From positions 20,999,001 through 21,063,000 of the forward strand of contig CM032128.1 in NCBI GenBank assembly GCA_018894105.1: DNA of 64,000 nt. The letters are read 5' to 3'. A model generated the notes under the pieces. That model had not been told where the DNA came from and searched no databases. It was given only the letters and a program-made list of their open reading frames with translations. This DNA comes from Jacaranda mimosifolia. Its lineage: Eukaryota > Streptophyta > Magnoliopsida > Lamiales > Bignoniaceae. The position numbers were made by a program, and so were the translations under genes. Shown here one piece after another: positions 55,640-64,000 of the stretch. Position 1 is the first letter of the stretch, and the number at the start of each line of letters is the position of its first letter.

Positions 55640-55752
55640 TTACCTACCTCCAAGCACTTTGCAATCCCCAATTCCTCTCGTCAACTCCGCCAACCCCACC
55701 CCTCTCTCATCCTCCACCCCTTTTATCTAACAACTATGATTTTTCTATAAAT
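55640..55752 (+). promoter_or_regulatory. Relic promoter of the CYP73A pseudogene (AC element and TATA box)
   Basis: An AC element, ACCTACC, at 55642-55648 and a TATA box, TATAAAT, at 55746-55752 lie 223 and 119 bases upstream of the former start codon. AC elements are bound by R2R3-MYB factors and are typical of phenylpropanoid genes such as cinnamate 4-hydroxylase. A C-rich block (CCAACCCCACCCC) lies between them. Confidence 0.6.
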
Positions 55753-55864
55753 CCTCACACACATTTTGCCAACTACGCAAAACGTCTACACGACTTAATT
55801 TTTCAACCATCATTTCCCTATCACCAATTCTACTGACATCTCCATCTAAGTTGTCCAATTCCTC

Positions 55865-58800
55865 ATAGATCTGCTCCTCCTCGAGAAGACACTTCTCGAC
55901 CTCTTCTTTGCAATTGTTATCACCACTATTGTCTCTAAGTTACGAGGCAAGAAATTCAAGCTCCTCATGGGACCTATTCCTATTTCCATATTTAGGAATT
56001 TGCTGCAAGTCGGTGATGACTTGAACCATCCATAATCTCACCAATTACGCAAAGAAATTCAGCGACATATTTCTTCTTTAGATGGAGTAGCAGAATCTCA
56101 TGGTCATCTCCTCCCTTGACCTCGCCAAGGATGTTCTCCACATGTAGGGCGTGGAGTTTAGGCCCTGTACCCAGAATGTCATCTTCGACATTTTCACTGG
56201 AAAGAAGCAGAACATGGTGTTCACTATGTACAGCGAGCACTAACGGAAGATGCGCCAGATCATGACAGTGCCTTTTTTTGCCAATAAGGTGGTCCAACAA
56301 TACCGACACGGTTTGGAGGCAGAGGCCGCCGTCGTGGTGGAGATCTGAAGAAAAATCCAAAGTCGGCAACAAATAGGATTATGTTGAGGAGGAGGCTGCA
56401 GCTGATGATGTACAATAAGATGTATAGAATCTTGTTTGATAGAAGGTTCAAGAGTGAGGATGATCCCTAGTTTGTGAAGCTCAAGTCCTTGAATAGAGAG
56501 AGAAGCAGAGTGGCCCAAAGCTTTGAGGACAATTATGGTGATTTTATCCCAATTCTGAGGCCTTTCTTGAAAAGGCATCTCAAAAACTACAAGGAGGTTA
56601 AGGACAGGAGGTTGCAGCTATTCAAGGACTATTTTATTGGTGAGAGAAAGTAAATTCACTTTTCCATTCTTAGTTCTTGGACAATAAACTATTTAATTTT
56701 AGGAGTTAGATGCAATTTATGTTCCTGTGTGAAATAGATACATATAATAAATAAAAAAAGCCCCTAACATAAAAGCTTATCAGAAAACCTATCCATGTTC
56801 TTCAAAAGGAAAAAAGAAATAATACTTGTGGTATGTTTCACTTAAATTCAAACTTCATGTGTAAGGATGATGACATAGGCTCAGCAATGTGTAATAAATG
56901 TGTATAAATTATATGTGTTTTATATAACACACACGCACACACACACACACATATGTAAGTTGGGGTTTAGAAGGTTATTTGTTGGGGTGTTGGCACTCGA
57001 TTGGAATTGAGGGATAGACTGAGGGGTTTGCAGCCTACATAGGGCAGGTTAGGTTTTATGTCTAAGTACTGATAAGATAGGTAGGGTAGAAAGCTTAGCT
57101 TTATGGGTGCACTAGGATAGGTTAGGGAGGCTGAGAGATTGGAATCAATATAAAAAAATAAAATCAACACTAAGATATTCAAATATATCAATTAAAAATT
57201 ATAATATAAAAATCAGCAAAGTTAGTTTATGTCTTATTTCTTAAAATTACTAAAAATATAAAATATGTTAAGTATTATATAAATTATAAATAATCGTGCT
57301 ATAGTAAAGTCGAGTTAACTCTCTCATATAAAATTTACATTAACATCCACTCCTCCGTGTTGAGGTTAGATGTATGGGATACCTATGAATAGAATGGAAA
57401 CTATCAAGCTTGTTATTCCGGTCCATGGGATGAGCACCAAGCCCACCTCCAATTATGCCTCCAAACACCGAGTCCCACCTCATATCCCTAAATTTTGCCC
57501 CACCCTTTACACCTTGATAAAAAGTCTCCGAACCACAACTAGCTAGCCAATATGAATATGACATGTATATGGACATAGTGTAAGGATGGAGGAGTGGCTT
57601 TAAGGGTTTGGTTTTAAAAGCCCCATTGGGAATTGGGATTAAACAAAGTGAATAAGTTAAAAGAAATATAAATATAAAACAAGATAGAATAATATGGAGG
57701 TTTGATTGTGATGTATTCAAGATAATTGATATCTTTCTTTACCCTAGGACAATAGCTCAAGAGTAACTTTAGAAGGTTCAGGAATAAGATGATTTTAATT
57801 GTACCAACACCTTTTAAGAATGACCCAGTTAATTTTGGCTTTAATATATGGTTTTTACCGAGCTGGCTGCTAACAAAACCATGTAGCTTGATTGTTTAAG
57901 CTTCAGATATTTTTTATATCCCACTAAAAACCTTTTTTTTCTTGTTTTACTACATGTAGTGAACATTGAAAATTTTCAAATAAAAACATTACTAATTCTG
58001 AAATTTTTTATTCTTCATTTTTGCTCTTTTTTTTTTTGTTAAAAGTTGAGTTTATTATATAAGATCGTTAGTTTTGTGTTGCATGAAGCTTGTAAGGACA
58101 AAGCCAATGGACAATGATGACCTAAAATGTGCGGTTGATCACATTCTTGAAGCCCAGCAGAAGGGAGAGATTAATGAGGACAATGTGCTCTACATTGTTG
58201 AGAACATTAATGTAGCTAGTAAATTGATAACTTATTTTTTAATATTTTTTTTCCTTTTTCCCAACAAAATTCCATCATACTCCATTACATTGAATTAGGT
58301 CCTATAGATGTCCTAGAATGCTTCTATATGTTAGCAGAAGTGCACTGCAACTAAACTATTTTGCCATTACATGGCATAAAGAAATATGTCCACATATAGA
58401 TTGGTGATTTTAATGACCTTTGGCGCTCATGACATCAAGATTGATAAAGTTTGGTGCTCAATTTTTTGTTTTGGGTTGAGGGTGGGGTTGAGAAAATAAT
58501 TCAAAGTTAGCGACACCTATAATCTGATTCCTACGCTAATGACTAGCGGTTCATTTTCTCTTGCAAAAGACCCTACAAGATGAATTTATGATTCTGAATT
58601 TATTGTCCATAAAGGGCTATTGTGGTAGGTGTTAAAGATTGCGCATGGTTCACGTATAATGTCGCCTTCACTTGACAACTTTTGCAAGTGGTGGTTCTCC
58701 CACCACGTGATTTGCTTATAAGTGATTGTAACTACCGCAACTAAATTTATATTTTATGGGTTCATGAAAAGCTATTGTTTTCTAGTCAAGTTGATATGGA

Positions 58801-59646
58801 AGTAGTCAATGTTGATAACCAAAACTTGATAAAAATTGAATTATAAAGTGTTTATATGTATATCCATGATGATATCGAGTAGTCCCACATTGTCAACTTG
58901 TTAGCACCTCCAGATGTTGAAAGTTTCCAATCTAGATAATTTGCATTATTGTTTTGGGTTTCTGTTTGAAATTCTTCAGCATTGCAATTGGTATAGTTTT
59001 AGATTAATAATCTCCTAGTTTGGTGAAGTTGTAACATACTTTATTCATCGGCAGCAACTGAAACAACACTTTGGTCAATTGAATGGGGTATGAATTAATC
59101 AACCAACTGGAGGTCCAAAAGAAGCTCCGAGAGGAGATTGATAAGGTTCTTGGCCTAGGAGTATTGGTGACAGGGCCCGACACCCATAAGCTCCTATACC
59201 TTCAGGCAGTGATCAAGGAAACTCTACGCCTTAAAATGGTCATTCCCTTTTAGTAACCCACATGAACCTTTATGATTCTAAGCTTGGTGGCTATGACATT
59301 CCAACAGACAGTAAGATCTTGGTTAATACTTGGTGGTAAGCTAACGATCTTGCATAGGGAAAGAGACCTGAAGTGTTCAGGCTCAGGAAATTCTTGGAAG
59401 AGGAGTCTAAAGTTGAGGCCAACGGTAATGAGTTCTGATATATGCCATTTAGTTGGCATGAGGAGTTGACCAGGAATTATTCTTGCATTACCAATTCTTG
59501 GTATCAGTTTGGGACACCTTGTGCAAAACTTTGAGTTATTGCCTCCTCCAGGGCAATCATATATCGACACAACAGATAAGGGAGGGCAATTCATTCTGCA
59601 CATTTTAAAGCACTCCGCCATTATGTTAAAGCCAAGATCCTTTTGA
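55865..59646 (+). pseudogene. CYP73A (pseudogene): Cinnamate 4-hydroxylase (CYP73A) pseudogene, three exons with introns
   Basis: C4H is the ER-bound P450 that makes p-coumarate from cinnamate. Exons: 55865-56649 (785 bp), 58085-58218 (134 bp) and 59055-59646 (592 bp); the first two match the family's usual lengths. Exon 1 starts with the membrane anchor (DLLLLEKTLLDLF, then IVSKLRGKKFK) and keeps FDIFTGK, MTVPFF and RRLQLMMYN. Exon 2 has [20 protein letters not shown]. Exon 3 keeps ETTLWSIEWG, AVIKETLRL and the C-terminus to GGQFILHILKHS. Lesions: start codon ATA; about six stops and two compensating 1-bp indels in exon 1; exon 2 acceptor AT instead of AG; deletions of about 4, 1 and 2 bp in exon 3; a stop where the heme-ligand Cys should be. 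It arose from a genomic copy, not by retroposition. Confidence 0.95.
56930..56951 (+). repeat. (CA)n microsatellite in pseudogene intron 1
   Basis: About 11 CA units with one interruption. Confidence 0.9.
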
Positions 59647-59649
59647 AAT

Positions 59650-60795
59650 TTAATTCATTTTGTCATGGCATAATAGGGATCTCAAGTGATTAAATAAACA
59701 TCTATCTCTCTTTGTATATCTCAAGTATAATTTTGTGTGTGATTGAATTTTAGGATTAGCCATAAAAATCTCCTTTTTTGTGTATCTATTGCTTTCTTTT
59801 TCATATGGAAAAATGAAAATTAATTGGTCTATTCGAACTTAAAATAAGAGATGTATTCATTGTTTCACAAGTAACTAATGTATTTGTTACCTATTGTGCT
59901 TAGGCATAGACACATTATGTTGTCATCGATGCTTGTAGCCATAGTTGTTTGTACTTGTGGAAATTTATCATTTGGATGAACAATTAATTATACAACTTTG
60001 TTTGGTTGCTTAAAAGACAGCAATAGGTTGGTGAACCGTAAAACAAACATATATGTAAATTTATCATTTCACAAAGCTTACTTTCTAAGTTTGTTTTGTT
60101 GAGAAGTCCTAAGGAAGTTGTGAATTTAAATCTTTGCCATCGACTTTAAAAATTAAAAAAAGATTATATTGTCAATTATTAGAAGATTATTTTTGCTATT
60201 GGATATCTTTGTATATTTATCAATCTAACTTTCATGTTATACACGAAATAAATAATAAAATATTAAACTAATTTTCAAAATTATATATGAAATTCAAAAA
60301 CAATTGAAATTTGATATCAAGACTTTAGAAATGTCTTATTCTAAAATAAAAAGAATGTGTTAGCATCAAACATAAGGAAAGAAATAATGACTCTACGACA
60401 TCTGCGAAAAAATAAGAGAGAGGTTCAAAAGTTTTTAGCATATCTATAAAAGTTTTAAAAATGAGATAAAAACATAATCTTAAACAATACATGTTTTCAA
60501 ATGAAATTATCTTGGGCTAATTGTAAAGTGACACATATAATAATATCATAAGTAATAATTTAAATTTTTCTATTTATACTATGGAATTTTTTAAATTTAA
60601 TCCCAAAAGGATAAATAATTAATTTTAATTAATATCTTAGTATTTATTTTTCCAAATTAAATATCACCAAGTATCAACGTGAAGTGTTAAAACCAATCAA
60701 ATTAAGCCATTTAGTTTTAAAATCTACAGTTACTCAAGTTGCACCTTGTGGCATATCTACAAGGATGGATGTAGAGGGTGACAAGCGGAGGCCTT
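59650..60795. other. AT-rich spacer, nothing recognised
   Basis: No coding or element signal found between the pseudogene and the partial LTR at 60796. Confidence 0.5.
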
Positions 60796-61660
60796 TGTTA
60801 GAATGGTTCCCATATTTAATTAGATTGGCGTGTTTAATTACTCCTATAAAAACAATATAAACAGCCATTTTCTCTTATGCAATATTGATATTCTTCATAA
60901 TGCATTTGGTTGAAGCTCCTAAAATCATATAAGATTACGTGACTTGATCACGTATATGATTGTAATCATGAAACAAATCTGATTGGTCATGATTTTGAAA
61001 TATTCTAAGTTGTAGAATCATAGAGACAATGACATCTAATATTCAAATAGACTTCATAAATAGTGCATACGCCAACGAGTTGGATAATACCCAATTTTAT
61101 GGCCAATTCGTGTATGAGATATGAATGCATGTTGGTAGGTGTTTGTCAGAAAACAAATTCATTGAAACTTGACTTATAGAATCTATGAAATAACCAGAGT
61201 GGCGTGTCAGTAATGAAAAATTCTCTAACTTATAAAATTGCATATGTTGTTAGATTTGAGGTTCCACAGTAACCTTGTGCCTAGATCCTTATACTTTGAT
61301 GTTGGTCCTAACCACCTAACAAGCCACACAGGACGTATGTTGGACACAAGCTATCTAAATATGGAGGTTGGTGAGTCCCAATAGAGGATCTATTTGCTCG
61401 TCGTGAAGAACGAGTTAATTTGCTATGTGTTTTATAATGATCGATTCTTGAAAGTCCGTGCGCAAGGTAGTATGATAATTTAAAAAGGTAGTTTCCAAAA
61501 ATTAGGTCATTGGGACCATTTATTTGGAATATATGCATAGTTATTGAGGCCATTAGGGTTTGGCAAATATCTTAGCCCTAAACCTCAATAAGGAGATAGG
61601 AAATAGAAAGACCTCATTTACATGGCAACCGTAAGTTGAAAGGTTCACACTAATTAATTC
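60796..61660 (+). repeat. Partial long LTR (copy C), opposite orientation to A and B
   Basis: Begins TGTTAGAATGGTTCCC, close to the TGTTGGAATAGTGCC start of LTR A on its own strand. Later it carries TTGAGGCCATTAGGG, CAAATATCTTAGCCCTAAACCTC and AAGGAGATAGGAAA, which match the inverse of LTR A at 1560-1640. It stops at about 61660, where family T sequence begins, so about 1.3 kb is missing. Confidence 0.6.
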
Positions 61661-63400
61661 ATCCAGTTGGTCAAGTTTTAGCTCCTCTTATCCAAAGGTG
61701 ATGCTGGGCACTGGGGAACGCACTTCATAAACTCCCAAGAATGGGGTATGAGCTTGCATTTGGCCTTTGCTGCATGCACTAACGCTTTCCTCGCATTGGT
61801 AAAGGCCCTACTAGTTGCCCTCTTGAAATGACTGAAATGACACCAACAATGGAGAGATTCTCCAAATCACATTGATGTTGCTAGTCTATGGGATCTGAAT
61901 GTTTGTCAAGCTGTTCTCGGTAGTCCTCACTTCTTAGCGTGATCGAACCCTTTTCTAAATTGCTTGGTTGTTGTGCCATAAACTCTTTGGGGTGTCCTCC
62001 CTAGATTACCTTCTCGATCTCATCTCTCAGGTACCTGCACTCCTCAATGATATTTTGGCCATTACGATGGAAGTAGCACCACTTATCAGATTTCTACTCC
62101 TTTGGGTCCTCTGTTGTCTTTTAAGAAGGGTACTAAATGAGGCTACATTGCAGAGCTACAGTCAGAATCTCCACTTTGGAGGCAATGAGTGATGTGTAGG
62201 TGAAAGCTTTGAGGGGATGGCATCCACGATCTCCTTTTTTCTTGCTTTCTTGTTTCCTTCATCTTGTATTTTGCACTTGTTAGCCTTCTAATAGGTCACG
62301 ATTTCCTTAATTCTTATATGTTTCTCTAAGTGAATTCGGAGCTCTTCTAAAGTGGTGGCAGATTTTCCAGCGATTGATTCCTAGAACTTTTAAAGCTTTA
62401 GATTTTGTTAGATGATGCTAGGCAGGAGCTCCTGGTTGATGTAGGGTCTCATGCACTGCCTGGACGAAGCGATTGTGGTAGTTCCTTAGGGACTCTCTAT
62501 CATTCTACTTGATAGTGAACATGTATGCAACTGTCTTCAAATATCTACATTTCATTGAGAAGTTCAAAGGAAGTATTGTGCCAACAACTCCCATCCAGTG
62601 ATAGATTCGATTAGCATATGGTTGAACCCTGTGAAGGCACGTTTTGTGATATTGGTGTGGAACAACTTGCAGTATGCAGCTTCACTCAAGTCGTAGAGCA
62701 TCATCCTCATCAAGAAATTGTCCAAGTGCTCCTAAGGGTTCATAATGTCATCGAACTTTGGTAAATAGGCTATCTTTATTCTAGGGGGAAACACTTCCAC
62801 CAAGATGGCTCAAAAAAAGGATTGCATCTTGGGAGAGTGACAACTAGAGGGTAGTACTAGCTCCATGCTTCTCTTAAGAGATGCAACACCAGGGAATGTG
62901 TTTGGACTCCAGTACCAACAGATATGCACTGGGTGGAATCCACTCGAAATGAGGAATGGTTATCCATCTCCTAGGGCAAATGGGAAGTAGTGTCATGTTC
63001 AAAGTTAGCTCCTCACTCAATTTTCTCTAGGGAGGACGAAGCCCATAGCTTCGATGACAGGACCACTGCAGCTCCTAAGGATGGTGCTTCTCAATGTACT
63101 AGGCAACTACTTTGACTGTGGCTTGAGCAAGAGCCTTCTCTAATAGAGTTTCCAATGTCTCTTAGGTCATATATAGGATGGGATCTCTAGAATGTTGTGC
63201 ACGTGTATCCTCCAATGCATGTTGTGTGTTCGGGACTGGCTCCAATGCTAGGCACAACAATACTTCAAGTTGGTGATTCTCAATATTCTCCAACTATGGG
63301 AACTGATTGCTAGAGTCGAGAGCTTTGGATCTAGTCTTGATTCACAGGGTTCCTCTTTCACATTTCATAGTTCCCACAAACGATGCTAAAATAATATTAG
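61660..63400 (-). pseudogene. gag remnant of family T (third minus-strand copy)
   Basis: In minus-strand order: gag N-terminal part 63320-62740 (HQLEVLLCLALEP; similar to 2901-2359), a capsid region with many stops (62740-62180), a zinc-knuckle region at about 62115-62030 (KWCYFHRNGQN, EECRYLRDEIEKVI), and TIVGVISVISRG at about 61845-61810, the start of the protease linker. It is then cut by the long LTR C boundary. RT and integrase are absent. Confidence 0.7.
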
Positions 63401-63704
63401 ACAAAAGTGGAGACAGGTCTATTCTAATAGATAGCAAAATGTCAATTCATTTTCTTTAGAACATGTACAAAGAGATTTTAGCTCTAGAAAGTTCTCAAAG
63501 TTTTATAATTCTTTTGCGAATGATTTATTGTGTCCAATTTCTTTTTGGAATTTGGTATTTATAGTTTATTTTTTATGAGTTTAGGCCCATTAAAATTTTA
63601 TTGTCCTTTTCAATAGACTTAATTAATTAGTTTGATCCATAAAATCTTTTTTAATCTTTTTCATTTTACCCTTTAATTATCCACATCACAAATGACAATG
63701 CAAA
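63400..63704 (-). repeat. Family T LTR (third minus-strand copy)
   Basis: A minus-strand TATA box, TATAAATAC, at 63563-63555, flanked by the same phrases as at 2960-3340 (TTTAGGCCCATTA on the plus strand; AAAGAGATTTT; TTCTTTAGAACATG). It lies upstream, in the minus sense, of the gag remnant. Confidence 0.6.
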
Positions 63705-63875
63705 TACTACTAGAAAAAAAGTTTCTTGTGACACCAAAAGGTGTCCCAACACACAACATATTGAGACGTTTTTGCTTTTGAGACACTTTTTCTAGTGCCT
63801 CATAGGAAGAGGTCTCAATAACTTCTTGTGACGCTCAAAGTGTCCCAATAACGTAACTTATTATGACGCATAAAT
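63705..63875 (+). mobile_element. CACTA-like element end
   Basis: TACTACTAGAAAAAAAG at 63705 resembles a CACTA terminus (CACTA with the first base changed). It is followed by short repeats with the theme TTGTGACGC and TGTCCCAA in both directions (63733-63870), as in the subterminal repeats of such elements. The other end is not seen. Confidence 0.4.
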
Positions 63876-63884
63876 GTGTTTCCA

Positions 63885-64000
63885 AATAAGGGTGGGCATT
63901 TGGATTGGGTAATTTGGGTACCGACCCAACCCAATCTGATATTATCCGATCAAGTCGGGTCTTTAGGGGAAGAAAAAAATCTGGTCAGGTACTGGATACC
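63885..64000 (+). mobile_element. hAT-like terminal motif at the window end
   Basis: AGGGTGGGCATTTGGATTGGG followed by GACCCAACCC and AGTCGGGT phrases matches the style of common plant hAT-type short elements. It is cut by the window end, so it cannot be confirmed. Confidence 0.35.

Noticed and set aside
56240..56578. Minus-strand frames of 60-126 residues at 55992-56578
   Set aside because: They are antisense shadows of C4H pseudogene exon 1.
57340..57720. 126-residue minus-strand frame in pseudogene intron 1
   Set aside because: No recognisable domain or supporting codon pattern; it lies in an intron of a dead gene.

Overview
This window is nuclear DNA from a flowering plant, most likely a eudicot. 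The evidence is a 14-exon gene with short exons and GT-AG introns, a decayed CYP73A (cinnamate 4-hydroxylase) gene with that family's intron layout, and many plant-type LTR retrotransposons (Reina-, Tekay- and Tat-like Ty3/gypsy, and Ty1/copia), plus CACTA-like and hAT-like short elements. The species cannot be told from the sequence alone.

Only one gene looks intact: a DEAD-box RNA helicase on the minus strand (coding 21433 down to 13577; 14 exons, 560 residues). All exon lengths are multiples of three and all 13 introns have GT-AG ends. Its upstream region has a telo-box-like motif and two TGGGCY (site II) motifs, a combination typical of plant genes for translation and growth. Intron 1 holds a decayed antisense copia reverse-transcriptase fragment.

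Layout: 1-3440, a long LTR (minus strand) inserted in the gag of an older Tat/Athila-type element. 3450-9449, a CACTA-like short element split by a young, complete Reina-type chromovirus (3597-9271; 536-bp LTRs with 5 differences, 5-bp target duplication, gag-pol frame broken by three stops). 9450-13190, AT-rich spacer with a G-quadruplex-like run and LTR relics. 13190-21650, the helicase gene. 22656-31215, an old Tekay-type chromovirus with a 2.9-kb 5' LTR and a truncated 3' LTR. 31260-34770, the 3' part of a Tat-lineage element with an antisense extra ORF and an LTR. 35872-36438, a hAT-like MITE. 37348-37856, a copia gag fragment. 37860-55170, several members of one decayed Tat/Athila-type family (called family T here) in both orientations, interrupted by a long LTR. 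55640-59646, the CYP73A pseudogene with its promoter. 60796-61660, a partial long LTR. 61660-63720, another family T member. 63705-64000, CACTA-like and hAT-like terminal motifs cut by the window end.

The most interesting pattern is family T. Each recognisable copy keeps LTR, gag and/or protease pieces, several followed by tandem repeats, but none keeps a reverse transcriptase-integrase block. They therefore look like gag-bearing, non-autonomous derivatives whose 3' regions seed minisatellites. I did not find a clearly new biological system. Everything here fits known families of plant repeats, plus one housekeeping gene and one pseudogene.
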